Shown here: positions 55,203-64,000 of the stretch, in pieces
How positions within the stretch are numbered: the first letter of the stretch is position 1
Layout of the letters: every line of letters starts with the position of its first letter
Source of the DNA: Mycobacterium sp. 1554424.7
GTDB taxonomy: Bacteria > Actinomycetota > Actinomycetes > Mycobacteriales > Mycobacteriaceae
Length of the DNA stretch: 64,000 nucleotides
NCBI RefSeq assembly: GCF_001665295.1
Contig: NZ_LZSE01000072.1
Span: 1-64,000, forward strand
Direction: 5' to 3'
Notes under the pieces: model-generated
Databases searched by the model: none
What the model saw: only the letters and a program-made list of their open reading frames with translations
What the model was told of the DNA's origin: nothing
Position numbers and translations under genes: made by a program

Positions 55203-55760
55203 ATGAAGTTCGTCTACGGGAGCGGGCGGCCGTGCCTGGACTTCGTGGGCACGCTGAAATATCGGGACTCGGCTCGCGAGGAATTGTTGACCGACCCGCA
55301 GCGGGTGTCGGACTGGGCGGTTGGCGCCGGGCTGGTCGATACGCCGCTCGAGATGACCGACGATGAATTGGCGGCAGCAATCGCGGTGCGCGAAGCCGTC
55401 TACCGGGTCGTTCTCGCGCGGGTCGACGGCAGCCGACTCGATGTCGCCGATGTGGATCTTCTGAATGCGCACGCGTCCGAACCCCAGCTCACGCCGGTAT
55501 TGCATCCGGACGGGTCGGTCAGCCGCGGCGGTACCGTGCGGCGGCTGCTCGCCGGGCTGGCCGCCGATCTGCTCGACCTTTATGCCGGCCCCGACATCGA
55601 TAAGGTCAAGAAGTGCGCCCATTCTGGCTGCACGCGGCTCTACGTCGACGCATCGCGAGCCCAGAACCGGCACTGGTGCGGAATGCGCACGTGCGGCAAC
55701 CGCGCGAAGGTCCAGGCCTTCCGCGCCCGCCGGCAAGCCGCCGCGGTTCAGCCTTCCTGA
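55203..55760 (+). CDS. CGNR zinc-finger (ABATE domain) transcriptional regulator
   Basis: 185 residues from ATG 55203. The N-terminal ligand-sensing ABATE module (residues 1-130: GSGRPCLDFVGTLKYRD, DPQRVSDWAVGAGLVD, ELAAAIAVREAVYRVV) is followed by the CGNR finger. There, CAHSGCTRLYVDASRAQNRHW and CGMRTCGNRAK supply four zinc cysteines and the name-giving CGNR. It binds DNA and responds to a small molecule. The inverted repeat 35 bases upstream is the likely site, so it probably represses itself and the small membrane protein. Confidence 0.92.
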   Translation: MKFVYGSGRPCLDFVGTLKYRDSAREELLTDPQRVSDWAVGAGLVDTPLEMTDDELAAAIAVREAVYRVVLARVDGSRLDVADVDLLNAHASEPQLTPVLHPDGSVSRGGTVRRLLAGLAADLLDLYAGPDIDKVKKCAHSGCTRLYVDASRAQNRHWCGMRTCGNRAKVQAFRARRQAAAVQPS

Positions 55761-55804
55761 GCAAGCTGAACTGCGAGAACGCGGTCCCCCGGTAAGCTTG
55801 CCGG

Positions 55805-56545
55805 ATGCCCGACGCCATCGCTGCCGCACAGCCTTCGGCGCCCCACCGGTTGCACATCCACCTCGACATCGCCGCAGTGGTCGTCGTGCTGGTGCTGACC
55901 AATGTGGTCGCGCACTTCACCACGCCGTGGGCGAGCATCGCGACTGTCCCCGCCGCCGCCGTCGGGCTCGTCGCCCTGATGCGCTACCGCGGGCTGGGCT
56001 GGGCCGACCTCGGCCTTGGCCGCGAACACTGGCGGCCGGGCCTGGCGTACGCGCTGGGCGCCGTGGCCGTCGTGGCGTCGGTGATCGCGATCGGGATCCT
56101 GCTGCCGATGACCCGGCCGATGTTCCTGAACAACCACTACGCCACGATCTCCGGCGCCCTGATCGCCTCGATGGTCATCATCCCCCTGCAGACCGTGATC
56201 CCCGAGGAGCTCGCATTCCGCGGGGTGCTGCACGGCGCGCTGAACCGGGCCTGGGGCTTTCGCGGGGTGGCGCTGGGCGGGTCGCTGCTGTTCGGCCTGT
56301 GGCACGTCGCCACGTCGCTGGGACTCACCAGCAACAACGTCGGCTTCACCCGGCTGTTCGGCGGCGGGTTCGCCGGAATGCTGGCCGGCGTGACGTTGGC
56401 GGTCCTGGCCACCGGCGCTGCCGGCTTCGTCTTCAGCTGGCTGCGCCGGCGAAGCGGCAGCCTGATCGCGCCGATCGCGCTGCACTGGTCACTGAACGGG
56501 CTCGGCGCCCTGGCCGCGGCGCTGGTCTGGCACCTGTCGACCTGA
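55805..56545 (+). CDS. CPBP-family intramembrane glutamic metalloprotease-like protein (Rv1863c-like)
   Basis: 246 residues with six or seven hydrophobic helices. CPBP motifs: VIPEELAFRGVLHGALNR (EExxxR) near residues 137-155, FGLWHVATSLG (His), and ALHWSLNGLGA (HxxxN). Some members are Rce1-like CAAX prenyl proteases, others bacteriocin-immunity proteins; the mycobacterial role is not known. Its stop abuts the adhA stop from the other strand (56545/56546). Confidence 0.88.
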   Translation: MPDAIAAAQPSAPHRLHIHLDIAAVVVVLVLTNVVAHFTTPWASIATVPAAAVGLVALMRYRGLGWADLGLGREHWRPGLAYALGAVAVVASVIAIGILLPMTRPMFLNNHYATISGALIASMVIIPLQTVIPEELAFRGVLHGALNRAWGFRGVALGGSLLFGLWHVATSLGLTSNNVGFTRLFGGGFAGMLAGVTLAVLATGAAGFVFSWLRRRSGSLIAPIALHWSLNGLGALAAALVWHLST

Positions 56546-57574
56546 CTAGACCAGCAGCACCGCGGCACCGGCGATACGACCGGCGCTCAGATCCGTCAGG
56601 GCCTCGTCGGCCCGGTCGAGCGGGTATTCCGGCGTGGTCACCTCGATGCGATGCTCGCCGGCGAAGTCGAGGAAGGCACGGGCGTCGGCCCGCGTGTTCG
56701 ACGTGACCGAGCGGACCTGGCGCTCCTGAAACAGGTGGCGCTGGTAGTTCAGGGGCGGGATGTCGGACAGGTGAATGCCCGCGATCGCCAGGGTGCCGCC
56801 GCGGTCCAGCGCCGCCAGCGCGGGCAACACCAGCTCGCCGACGGGCGCGAAGAGTATCGCGGCGTCCAGCGGCACCGGCGGCGGATCGGCCGCGCCCTGG
56901 GCCGACGCGGCGCCGAGTCCCAGCGCCAGCCGGCGCGCCTCCTCTCCGCGCGTCATCACGTGCACCTCGGCGCCCTGCGCCAGCGCGACCTGCGCGGTGA
57001 TGTGGGCGCTGCCGCCGAATCCGTATAGGCCCAGCCGCCCGCCCGGGGGCAGGTCGGCGCGCAGCAGCGAGCGGTAGCCGATGATGCCGGCGCACAGCAA
57101 CGGCGCGAGCTCGCTGTCGCTGTAACCGCTCGGCAGGTGATGCGCGAAAGCGGCTGGGACGGTGGCGAATTCGGCGTATCCGCCGTCGGCGTCCCAGCCG
57201 GTGTAGCGGGACTGCGGGCACAGGTTCTCGTCGCCGCGGCGGCAGTATTTGCACACCCCGCAGGTGTGGCGCAGCCAGGCGATGCCCACCCGGTCTCCCG
57301 GCTTGAACGCGTCGCCGGCCTCGGCGCCCACCTCGACGACCTCGCCCACCACCTCGTGGCCGGGCGTCACCCCGGTGCGGTGCACCGGCAGATCGCCCTC
57401 GGTGACGTGCAGGTCGGTGCGGCACACCCCGCAGGCTCGCACGGCGACCAGCAGCTCGGACGGTTCGGGCCGCGGCACCTCGTAGGTGACCTGTTCGAGC
57501 GGTCCGGTGGCCATGGGTCCGGGGCGGCGCACCCGCCACGCGCGCATCGTCGTGGTCGTCACCGCTTCGGCCAT
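56546..57574 (-). CDS. adhA: zinc-dependent alcohol dehydrogenase AdhA
   Basis: 342 residues from ATG 57574; an earlier ATG at 57634 adds a basic leader without support. MDR zinc dehydrogenase: [11 protein letters not shown] (catalytic Zn), [11 protein letters not shown], structural zinc cysteines in [15 protein letters not shown] near residues 93-108, and [11 protein letters not shown] (NAD-binding) in place of GxGGxG. Active with medium-chain alcohols or aldehydes by family. Matches Rv1862. It is adjacent to apa but the two are on the same strand with a 75-base gap, so they may be separate units. Confidence 0.92.
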   Translation of the reverse strand: MAEAVTTTTMRAWRVRRPGPMATGPLEQVTYEVPRPEPSELLVAVRACGVCRTDLHVTEGDLPVHRTGVTPGHEVVGEVVEVGAEAGDAFKPGDRVGIAWLRHTCGVCKYCRRGDENLCPQSRYTGWDADGGYAEFATVPAAFAHHLPSGYSDSELAPLLCAGIIGYRSLLRADLPPGGRLGLYGFGGSAHITAQVALAQGAEVHVMTRGEEARRLALGLGAASAQGAADPPPVPLDAAILFAPVGELVLPALAALDRGGTLAIAGIHLSDIPPLNYQRHLFQERQVRSVTSNTRADARAFLDFAGEHRIEVTTPEYPLDRADEALTDLSAGRIAGAAVLLV

Positions 57575-57649
57575 CACCCCATCATGCCGGGATCCGCCAC
57601 GGCCGCAACGGGTTAACGCCCGACTTGGGCGCATGCTCGCTCGGCCGGA

Positions 57650-58675
57650 TCAGGCCGGCAAAGCCCGCTGCGGCCCGGGGGTGGAAGTGACCAGGCCCGC
57701 GGGCGCCTGGCCGGGAGCCGGAGCGGGCGCGGGAGCCGGAGCGGGTGCGGGTGCGGGTGCGCCCGGCACGGCTGCGGGTGCGCCGGGCACGGCTGCGGGT
57801 GCGCCGGGAGCCGGCGCCGGCACCGCGGCGGGCGCCGTCCAGGGCTGGATCGACTCGGCCAGCGCCTTGGCGGCGCCCTGGTCCACCGGGTCGTTCGACG
57901 TCCCGAGCCACACCACGAACCAGCGCTGCGGGGGTCCGCCGGCGCCCGTCGACGGCGAGCTGACCACGCCGGTCCAGATCTGCCCGTTCGGCTTGGCGGG
58001 ATCGCTGAACTTCACCTCGTAGTACGAGGCGCTCCCGGTGATCCCGTTGGCGGCGGTCAGCGGGGTGGCGCTTTGGTTGATCCGGGTGCCGGGATACGGC
58101 ATGAAGAACTCACCCATGTCCGAGCCCAGCCGGACCGCGGCCTTCGAGTCGGTGGTTTCGGCACTGGCGTAAAGCTTTTGGTCCAGCCGGCCCATCACGA
58201 TGCGGGTGTCGTTGGCGACCGCCGGCGCCTGCCCCGGCGGCGGCGGGGGGCCGATGGTCTTGCTGAGCAACTCCGAACCGTAATCGAGGTGGGTCGCGTC
58301 GGACTCCACCCAGCCGGCGGGAAGGACGAAGCTGAACCCACCGACGGCGTTGCCGATCCGGCCCGCGTTGGGGTCGACGGGCGGCGGCGGGGGCGCGTTC
58401 GGATCAACCGGCGGCGGCGGCGTCGCGTTGGGGTCACCCGGCGGGGGTTGCGGCGATGCCGGCGCGCCCGGCGGCGGCGTGGTTGTGGTCGTGGACGGCG
58501 CCGGCGCGGGTGCCGCCGTGGTGGTGGTCGGCGGGACCGGTGTCGGGGTCTCGGGGTCGGCGTACGAGGTCGCCGGTAACGCGATGGCGACGGCGCTGGC
58601 ACTGGTCACCGTGGCGATCGCCAGTGTCGCCCACAGCCCTTTCCGACGTGTCGAGTTCGTGTCCACCTGATCCAT
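57650..58675 (-). CDS. apa: alanine/proline-rich secreted glycoprotein Apa
   Basis: 341 residues from ATG 58675. Signal peptide of ~39 residues ends in [16 protein letters not shown], the known Apa type of mature start (DPEP/DPET). Pro-Thr-rich and Pro-Pro repeats at residues 40-105 are the O-mannosylation area. A folded fibronectin-attachment domain ([18 protein letters not shown]) follows, and then a C-terminal [16 protein letters not shown] repeat tail. The tail corresponds to a tandem DNA repeat of a CGGGCACGGCTGCGGGTGCGC type (57762-57805). The protein is secreted and cell-wall associated and binds fibronectin. It lies after modC, as in M. tuberculosis. Confidence 0.95.
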   Translation of the reverse strand: MDQVDTNSTRRKGLWATLAIATVTSASAVAIALPATSYADPETPTPVPPTTTTAAPAPAPSTTTTTPPPGAPASPQPPPGDPNATPPPPVDPNAPPPPPVDPNAGRIGNAVGGFSFVLPAGWVESDATHLDYGSELLSKTIGPPPPPGQAPAVANDTRIVMGRLDQKLYASAETTDSKAAVRLGSDMGEFFMPYPGTRINQSATPLTAANGITGSASYYEVKFSDPAKPNGQIWTGVVSSPSTGAGGPPQRWFVVWLGTSNDPVDQGAAKALAESIQPWTAPAAVPAPAPGAPAAVPGAPAAVPGAPAPAPAPAPAPAPAPGQAPAGLVTSTPGPQRALPA

Positions 58676-58772
58676 GGCGACGAACCTACCGCGTTACGGC
58701 TGTGACGCAAGGGTGCCTTGCGGCAGTTCGTGCGATGTTGCCGATGTGCAACCTCGCCCGCGTCGGCGCAGG

Positions 58773-59870
58773 TCAATGCGGCGCCGGGTACAGCGTCACC
58801 TCGTGGGCCTTGACCGAGAACCACACGCGCTCCCCGGGCGTGAGCCGCAGCTCGGCGGCGGCGTCCGCCGTGATCTCCGCCGCCAGACCGGGGGCGCCGT
58901 CGGACTGCTCCCGGCCTCGCACCAGGACCGCGGACCCGTGGGCATTCAGCTCTGCCACCGTCACCTCGACCGTGTTGCGTGGGCTGCCGCGCGGCCGGTC
59001 GCGGTACACCGCCACCGCGGTGGGCGGGAACACCGCGACCGCGTCGACCACCCGGGCGTCCGGTTCCTGGGCCGGGTTCGCATACCACTGAGCGCCGGAG
59101 CGATCGTGCAGCGAGCCGTCGGGGCCGACTGTCCCGTTGACCAGGTTGATGCCCGCGATGCGGGCGCCGAAGTGACTGCGCGGGGCGGCGAGAACCTCTG
59201 CCACGGACCCGATTTGGGCAATCTTGCCGGACTCGAGCACCAACACCCGGTCGGCCAGCGTGAACACGTCGAGCAGGTCGTGGGTGATCAGGATGACCGC
59301 GCAGCCGGTTCGGGTGACGACGTCGCGGAGCGCCGCGCGGATGCCCGCGGCCGCGGCGACGTCGAGCCCCGCCAGCGGCTCGTCGAGCAGCAACACGTCG
59401 GGCTCGGCCGCCAACGCGCGCGCGATCGCCACGCGCTGGGCCTGGCCCCCGGAAAGCTGCCGCGGTTTTCGGTCGGCGAGCCGCTCGGCGTCCACCTCCC
59501 GCAGCCAGCGCAGCGCCGTCGCTTTCTTGTCGGCGCGGGCGAAGCGGGACAGTCCCCGGCGACTGTGCGGCCCGAACGCGACGTTGGCGGCGACGCTCAG
59601 GTGCGGAAACAGCAACGGGTCCTGCAGCAGCAACCCCACCCGTCGATCGTGGGTCGCCACGTACACGCCGGCCGCGGTGTCGGTCAGCACCCGATCGCCC
59701 AGCCGAACGACCCCCTCGTCGGGCCGAAGCAGCCCGGCGATGACGTGCAGGGCGGTCGACTTGCCGGCACCGTTGGGGCCGAGGACCGCGAGCACCTCGC
59801 CCGCGGAGACCGAGAACTCCACGTCCAGGTGGCGTTCGGCGACGACGGCGCGCAGCTGCAACTGGCTCAT
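58773..59870 (-). CDS. modC: molybdate ABC transporter ATP-binding protein ModC
   Basis: 365 residues from ATG 59870. ABC motifs: Walker [10 protein letters not shown] near residues 33-41, Q-loop (LLLQDPLLF), signature LSGGQAQR near 129-136, Walker [11 protein letters not shown], and switch HDLLD. The C-terminal ~120 residues form the TOBE-type regulatory region ([35 protein letters not shown]). It powers molybdate import with ModB and ModA. Its ATG overlaps the modB stop (ATGA). Confidence 0.95.
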   Translation of the reverse strand: MSQLQLRAVVAERHLDVEFSVSAGEVLAVLGPNGAGKSTALHVIAGLLRPDEGVVRLGDRVLTDTAAGVYVATHDRRVGLLLQDPLLFPHLSVAANVAFGPHSRRGLSRFARADKKATALRWLREVDAERLADRKPRQLSGGQAQRVAIARALAAEPDVLLLDEPLAGLDVAAAAGIRAALRDVVTRTGCAVILITHDLLDVFTLADRVLVLESGKIAQIGSVAEVLAAPRSHFGARIAGINLVNGTVGPDGSLHDRSGAQWYANPAQEPDARVVDAVAVFPPTAVAVYRDRPRGSPRNTVEVTVAELNAHGSAVLVRGREQSDGAPGLAAEITADAAAELRLTPGERVWFSVKAHEVTLYPAPH

Positions 59871-60658
59871 GCGGACACCCCGGTGAGCCGGCGGGCGCCC
59901 AGGCCGAGAACCACCACCGCCGCCACCGCCACCAGCAGGATCGAGAGCGCCACGGCCGCGTTCGCGTCGCTCACCCGCTGCAGGTAGATCTCCAGCGGCA
60001 GCGTTCGGGTGACCCCCTGCCGGGACCCGGCGAACGTCAGCGTCGCGCCGAACTCCCCCAGCGAGCGGGCGAACGCCAGCACCGCCCCCGACGTCATCCC
60101 CGGCAGCAGCAGCGGCAGGGTCACCCGCCACCAGATCGTGCTCGGTCGCGCCCCCAGCGTGGCCGCCACCACCTCGTAGTCGGCTCCCGCGGTGCGCGCG
60201 GCGCCCTCGAGGGAAATCACCAGAAACGGCAGCGAGACGAAGGTCTGCGCCAGCACCACGGCGGTCGTGCTGAAGGCGATGCTGACGCCGGCGGCCTCCA
60301 GGTAACGCCCGATGAGTCCCAGCCGGCCGAACGCGTAGAGCAACGCGATGCCGCCCACCACGGGAGGCAGCACCAGCGGCAGCAGGATCAGCGGCCTCAG
60401 AAGGCGGACAAGGCGCGCCGTGCTGCGGGCCAGCACCAGCGCCATCGGCACCCCCAGGACCACGCAGAGGGCGGTGCTGGCGGCGGCGGTCTTCAGGCTC
60501 AGCAGCAGCGCCGTCCGGGACGACGGGCTGGTGATCAGCGACCAGAAGTTCGGCCAGTCAACCTTGATCGCGATCGCGATCAGCGGCACCACCACGAACG
60601 CGGTCCCCGCGGCGGCGGGGACGTACACCCACCGCGGCAGATCCGTAGGCCGGTGCAC
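59867..60658 (-). CDS. modB: molybdate ABC transporter permease ModB
   Basis: 263 residues from GTG 60658. Five or six helices with the permease EAA loop: [30 protein letters not shown] near residues 157-186 (the motif EVVAATLGA). It forms the membrane channel for molybdate. The start is 3 bases after the modA stop, and the stop overlaps the modC start by 4 bases, so modA-B-C is one operon in the same order as Rv1857-Rv1859. Confidence 0.95.
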   Translation of the reverse strand: MHRPTDLPRWVYVPAAAGTAFVVVPLIAIAIKVDWPNFWSLITSPSSRTALLLSLKTAAASTALCVVLGVPMALVLARSTARLVRLLRPLILLPLVLPPVVGGIALLYAFGRLGLIGRYLEAAGVSIAFSTTAVVLAQTFVSLPFLVISLEGAARTAGADYEVVAATLGARPSTIWWRVTLPLLLPGMTSGAVLAFARSLGEFGATLTFAGSRQGVTRTLPLEIYLQRVSDANAAVALSILLVAVAAVVVLGLGARRLTGVSA

Positions 60659-60661
60659 GGG

Positions 60662-61432
60662 TCAGGGTTTGGCGAAGCCCGACTGGGCCAGGATGTCCTG
60701 ACCGGTGGCACCGGTCACCATGGCCACGAACTTTTGCGCCAGCGTCGCCTGCGCGGCGTTCTTCAACACGGCGATCGGATAGATGTTCACGGCGCCGGCG
60801 GCCTCCGGGAAGCTCACCGTCGCCACTTTGTTTCCGGCGCTATGTGCGTCGGTGACGTACACCAGCCCGGCGTCCGCCTGTCCGGTGGTGACCTTGTTCA
60901 GGACGTCGGTCACGTTGAGCTCCTCGCTGACCGGGTTGAGCCGCACGCCGGTGCTGTCTTCGACGCGCCGGGTCGCCGACCCGCACGGCACCGGCTTCTG
61001 GCAGACCACCACGCTAAGCCCCGGCTTGGTGAGGTCGGCGAAGGATCCGACCTTTTTCGGGTTGCCCGGCGCCGTGACGATGACCAACGTGTTCGAGGCG
61101 AAGTTTGTCGGGTTGCCGGCCAGCAGCCCCGCCCTCGCGACGGTGTCCATCTGGGCGGTGTCGGCCGACGCGAAGACGTCGGCCGTCGCGCCCTGCGTCA
61201 ACTGGGTGGCGAGCTCGGACGAACCGGCGAACTCGAAATCCACACTGCTGCCGGCGTTTTGGGTCTTGAACTGCTGACTGATCTGACTGAAGGCCGGCTT
61301 GAGCGACGCGGCGGCGAACACCACAACCTTGCCGGAGGCCGGGGTGGGCTGGGGTGATTTCGCGCTGCACCCGGACAGGGCCGCGGCCAGCATCGTCGGA
61401 ACCAAAACCGCCAGGATTCCGATCCTACGCAT
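60662..61432 (-). CDS. modA: molybdate-binding lipoprotein ModA
   Basis: 256 residues. Lipoprotein signal MRRIGILAVLVPTMLAAALSGCSAK, lipobox LSGC with lipid Cys at 22 (shown in parts: VPTMLAAALSGC). The periplasmic-binding fold contains VVFAAASLKPAFSQI, DFEFAGSSELATQLTQGA (Ser ligands for the oxyanion), and 'ADAGLVYVTDAH' near the C-terminal lobe. It captures molybdate or tungstate for ModB-ModC. A 217-base divergent region separates it from the SDR gene. Confidence 0.95.
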   Translation of the reverse strand: MRRIGILAVLVPTMLAAALSGCSAKSPQPTPASGKVVVFAAASLKPAFSQISQQFKTQNAGSSVDFEFAGSSELATQLTQGATADVFASADTAQMDTVARAGLLAGNPTNFASNTLVIVTAPGNPKKVGSFADLTKPGLSVVVCQKPVPCGSATRRVEDSTGVRLNPVSEELNVTDVLNKVTTGQADAGLVYVTDAHSAGNKVATVSFPEAAGAVNIYPIAVLKNAAQATLAQKFVAMVTGATGQDILAQSGFAKP

Positions 61433-61618
61433 GAATAGACCCTAACTCGCCGAGGATGCGGCTCGCACCGGGCCGGACCGTCGCCGAACGGCACTGCCGA
61501 ATAGTTATGCAAATAATCCGCGCGTCGCGGTAGCCGGAGTTTCGCGGAACAGCTACTGTCCAGTAACATCTTCTTAGACTTATGCCATAAACGTGCTGAT
61601 ATCCCAGGCAGCTTCTGG

Positions 61619-61632
61619 GTTCAACGTTGAAC
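61619..61632. promoter_or_regulatory. perfect 14-base palindrome before the SDR gene
   Basis: GTTCAACGTTGAAC (61619-61632) is a perfect palindrome, 17 bases before the GTG start and overlapping the approach to its GAGGAG ribosome site. Such a position suits repression by a dimeric regulator. No matching regulator gene is adjacent. Confidence 0.45.
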
Positions 61633-61649
61633 ACGAGGAGGTCATCGCA

Positions 61650-62321
61650 GTGGAGGTGCTGGTCACAGGGGGCGACACGGAGCTGGGGCGCACGGTGGCC
61701 GAAGGCTTCCGCGACGACGGTCACAAGGTGACCCTCGTGGGCGCGCGCCGCGGCGAACTCGAGGTCGCCGCCAAGGAACTCGACGTGGACGCCATCGTCT
61801 GCGACACGACCGACCCGGCCAGCCTCGCCGAGGCGCGCGGGTTGTTCCCCCACCACCTCGACACCATCGTCAACGTTCCGGCGCCGGCCTGGGATCCGGG
61901 CGACCCGCGCACCTACTCGATGGCCGACACGGCCAACGCCTGGCGCAACGCCCTCGACGCGACGGTGCTTTCGGTCGTGCTGACCGTGCAGGCCGTCGGC
62001 GATCACCTGTGCTCGGGCGGCGCGATCATCAGCGTGGTGCCGGAGAACCCGCCCGCCGGCAGCATCGACGCCGCGATCAAGGCGACGCTGTCGAATTGGA
62101 CCGCGGGGCAGGCGGAAGTTTTCGGCACCCGCGGGATCACCGTCAACACCGTGGCCAGCGGTCGCGGCGCGCAGGCCGGTTACGACGGCCTGTCGCGCAC
62201 GCCGCCGACGGTCGCCGCGGAGGTCGCCCGCCTGGCGCTGTTCCTCACCACCCCGGCGGCTCGCCACATCACCGGCCAGACGTTGCACGTCAGCCACGGC
62301 GCGCTGGCGCATTTCGCCTGA
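61650..62321 (+). CDS. SDR family oxidoreductase (Rv1856c-like)
   Basis: 223 residues from GTG 61650, 9 bases after GAGGAG. The N-terminal glycine motif is TGGDTELGR (variant of TGxxxGxG, missing the last Gly-Ile-Gly form). The catalytic Tyr-x3-Lys is absent: in the usual place lies SIDAAIKATLSNW, with Lys but no Tyr. The SDR C-terminal 'RHITGQTLHVSHGAL' is present. This may be a non-catalytic or redox-sensing SDR. I recall Rv1856c of similar length next to an F420 enzyme and ndh. Confidence 0.85.
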   Translation: MEVLVTGGDTELGRTVAEGFRDDGHKVTLVGARRGELEVAAKELDVDAIVCDTTDPASLAEARGLFPHHLDTIVNVPAPAWDPGDPRTYSMADTANAWRNALDATVLSVVLTVQAVGDHLCSGGAIISVVPENPPAGSIDAAIKATLSNWTAGQAEVFGTRGITVNTVASGRGAQAGYDGLSRTPPTVAAEVARLALFLTTPAARHITGQTLHVSHGALAHFA

Positions 62322-62385
62322 GGCTGAATCGAAACCGGGTTCACGCTCTGGTTCGCACACCGGGCCGGTGGCTACGGTAACTAGC

Positions 62386-63303
62386 GTGGCTATTCGACTC
62401 GGTTTGCAGATTCCCAACTTCTCCTACGGCACCGGGGTGGACAAGCTCTTCCCCACTGTTATCGCCCAGGCTCAAGAGGCCGAAGCGGCCGGATTCGACT
62501 CGGTCTTCGTCATGGACCACTTCTACCAATTGCCCATGCTGGGCGACCCCGACCAGCCGATGCTGGAGGCCTACACCGCGCTCGGCGCGCTGGCCACCGC
62601 CACCGAACGGGTGCAGCTGGGCACCCTGGTGACCGGCAACACGTACCGCAACCCGACGCTGCTCGCCAAGATCATCACGACGCTCGACGTGGTGAGCCAG
62701 GGCCGGGCGATCCTGGGCATCGGCACCGGTTGGTTCGAGCTCGAGCACGATCAGCTGGGCTTCGAGTTCGGCACCTTCACCGACAGGTTCAACCGGCTCG
62801 AGGAGGCGCTGCAGATCATCCTGCCGATGATCAAGGGCGAGCGGCCGACCTTTTCCGGCGACTGGTATCAGGTCAAGGAGGCGCTGGCCAATCCCCGCTT
62901 CCGCGACCACATTCCGTTGATGATCGGCGGTAGCGGCGAGAAGAAGACGATCCCGCTCGCCGCGCGCCACTTCGACCACCTCAACGTCATCGCCGGGTTC
63001 GACGAGCTGCCGGCCAAGCTGAAGGTCGTGCGGGAACGCTGCGAGGAAATCGGCCGCGACCCGGCCACGCTGGAGACCAGCACGCTGACCACGGCGGTCG
63101 TCGACGAGAACTTCAAGGCCGACCAGATACCCGCCGAGATGACTCAGCGCATGGTGGTCGGCAGCGCGGAGTCGGTCGCCGAGCAACTCAAGACCAAGGT
63201 CATCGACGCCGGGATCTCCGGGCTCATCATCAACATGCCGTTCTACACACCGGGCGTCGTCACCGCGGCCGGCGAAGCCCTGCGTCCGATCGTGGGGCTG
63301 TAA
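62386..63303 (+). CDS. LLM-class F420-dependent oxidoreductase (Rv1855c family)
   Basis: 305 residues from GTG 62386; a GTG at 62368 is an alternative. Luciferase-like TIM barrel: LGLQIPNFSYGTGVDKLFP, GFDSVFVMDHFYQLP, VQLGTLVTGNTYRNPTLLAK, 'GRAILGIGTGWFELEH' and LMIGGSGEKKTIPLAARH. Known to me as the Rv1855c type of F420 enzyme. It lacks a strong ribosome site and may be leaderless from GTG. It lies upstream of ndh on the same strand with a 176-base gap. Confidence 0.9.
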   Translation: MAIRLGLQIPNFSYGTGVDKLFPTVIAQAQEAEAAGFDSVFVMDHFYQLPMLGDPDQPMLEAYTALGALATATERVQLGTLVTGNTYRNPTLLAKIITTLDVVSQGRAILGIGTGWFELEHDQLGFEFGTFTDRFNRLEEALQIILPMIKGERPTFSGDWYQVKEALANPRFRDHIPLMIGGSGEKKTIPLAARHFDHLNVIAGFDELPAKLKVVRERCEEIGRDPATLETSTLTTAVVDENFKADQIPAEMTQRMVVGSAESVAEQLKTKVIDAGISGLIINMPFYTPGVVTAAGEALRPIVGL

Positions 63304-63479
63304 CGCAAAACGCATCGCGCACCGGGCATGACGAGCATCACGTTCGCTCGACCAGGCCCGATTGCGTGATGTGGTTCATTACACATGCTTACGATCTGGG
63401 TTTCGGGGTATCGCCTTCACTAGCGTGGTAGCTAACTGGAATCGCGCGTCCAGCGACCCCGATCAGGAGCAACCCGAAC

Positions 63480-64000
63480 ATGAGCACGCAGGCAGAAACC
63501 ACTGCTGCACCGGACCGTCGTCATCAAGTCGTCATCATCGGATCGGGATTCGGGGGGCTCAACGCGGCAAAGAAGCTCAAGCACGCCAACGTTGACATCA
63601 AACTGATCGCGCGCACCACCCACCACCTGTTCCAGCCCCTGCTCTACCAGGTGGCGACCGGCATCGTGTCCGAGGGCGACATCGCGCCACCCACCCGGGT
63701 CGTCCTGCGCAGGCAGCGCAACGTCCAGGTGTTGCTGGGCGACGTCACGCACATCGACCTGGAGGGCCGGTTCGTCGTATCGGAATTGCTCGGCCACACC
63801 TACGAAACCCCTTACGACACATTGATAGTCGCGGCCGGCGCCGGGCAGTCGTACTTCGGCAACGACCAGTTCGCCGAGTTTGCGCCGGGCATGAAGTCCA
63901 TCGACGACGCGCTCGAGGTGCGCGGACGGATCCTGAGCGCCTTCGAGCAGGCCGAGCGGTCCCGCGACCCGGAACGACGGGCCAAGTTGCTGACGTTCAC
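63480..64000 (+). CDS. ndh: type II NADH dehydrogenase Ndh (5' part, cut by window edge)
   Basis: Open from ATG 63480 to the window end, 173 codons plus two bases, with AGGAG 10 bases upstream. It starts MSTQAETTAAPDRRHQVVII and continues IGSGFGGLNAAKKLK (FAD GxGxxG), TTHHLFQPLLYQVATGI and 'LIVAAGAGQSYFGND', nearly as in M. tuberculosis Ndh (Rv1854c). The enzyme is a non-proton-pumping NADH:menaquinone oxidoreductase on the inner membrane. The remaining ~290 residues lie to the right. Confidence 0.96.
   Translation, partial: MSTQAETTAAPDRRHQVVIIGSGFGGLNAAKKLKHANVDIKLIARTTHHLFQPLLYQVATGIVSEGDIAPPTRVVLRRQRNVQVLLGDVTHIDLEGRFVVSELLGHTYETPYDTLIVAAGAGQSYFGNDQFAEFAPGMKSIDDALEVRGRILSAFEQAERSRDPERRAKLLTF

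Noticed and set aside
63364-63384. CRP-like sequence GTGATGTGGTTCATTACAC before ndh
   Set aside because: The two halves are out of register by one base and lack the TGTGA-N6-TCACA form.

Overview
The window is chromosome from a slow-growing Mycobacterium. The base composition is very GC-rich. Several marker genes are mycobacterial: a PE_PGRS gene, an antigen 85B gene (fbpB), a resuscitation-promoting factor (rpfC), a secreted AroQ-gamma chorismate mutase, apa, and many F420-type oxidoreductases. From memory, the backbone follows the M. tuberculosis order Rv1894c to Rv1854c, inverted: nitronate monooxygenase-like gene, three small genes (Rv1893/1892/1891 type), fbpB, chorismate mutase, rpfC, an SRPBCC protein, an SDR, lppE, cyp140, amidohydrolase, glnA3, an MFS pump, bfrA, Rv1875/1874/1873 types, lldD2, Rv1870/1868/1867/1866/1865 types, a CPBP protease, adhA, apa, modCBA, Rv1856/1855 types, and the 5' part of ndh. 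I do not name a species. PE_PGRS material argues against the M. avium complex proper, while lon, xfp and an intact oxyR argue against the M. tuberculosis complex.

Layout. 1-2.3 kb: a truncated 13E12-repeat gene and a PE_PGRS gene. 2.4-10 kb: the Rv1894c-Rv1891 block with an insertion carrying a reductase, a CYP125-type P450, a zinc alcohol dehydrogenase, a YceI protein and a DUF7159-like protein. Two sites resembling the KstR (cholesterol regulon) operator occur here. 10-16.6 kb: cell-envelope and secreted proteins (Ag85B, chorismate mutase, RpfC, LppE) and cyp140. 16.6-21.3 kb: an accessory block with a dienelactone hydrolase and an orphan copy of its leader, an epoxide-hydrolase-like protein, a decayed PGRS tail, a UbiE-type methyltransferase and a PaaK-type ligase. 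21.4-29.3 kb: a long, tightly packed minus-strand run (MFS pump, AhpD-like protein, F420 enzyme, GlnA3, amidohydrolase, acyltransferase, SRPBCC). It is headed by bfrA, which diverges from a bfd-like ferredoxin across tandem iron boxes.

29.7-41 kb: an enoyl-CoA hydratase, F420/EthD proteins, an intact oxyR diverging from ahpC-ahpD-amylase, lldD2, an AraC regulator with a TauE-like transporter, and a full-length Lon protease. 41-50 kb: a secreted Pro/Gly protein, DNA-repair-like proteins, a 707-residue fusion protein, a thiolase-like protein and a double CoA-transferase. 50-56.5 kb: a UppP phosphatase, a GNAT protein, an SDR, a phosphoketolase, then a small membrane protein diverging from a CGNR regulator over a clear inverted-repeat operator. 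56.5-64 kb: adhA, apa, modC-modB-modA, an SDR, an F420 enzyme and ndh (cut by the window edge).

I found no tRNA, rRNA, CRISPR array, integrase or complete insertion sequence. The best leads for something little described are the CGNR/small-membrane-protein pair with its operator (54.9-55.8 kb), the orphan Tat-lipoprotein leader (16.6-16.8 kb), the epimerase fused to a PEP-synthase/rifampicin-phosphotransferase-like tail (43.7-45.8 kb), and a word shared by the fbpB and rpfC upstream regions. All orthology statements come from recall of protein sequences and gene order, not from a search.
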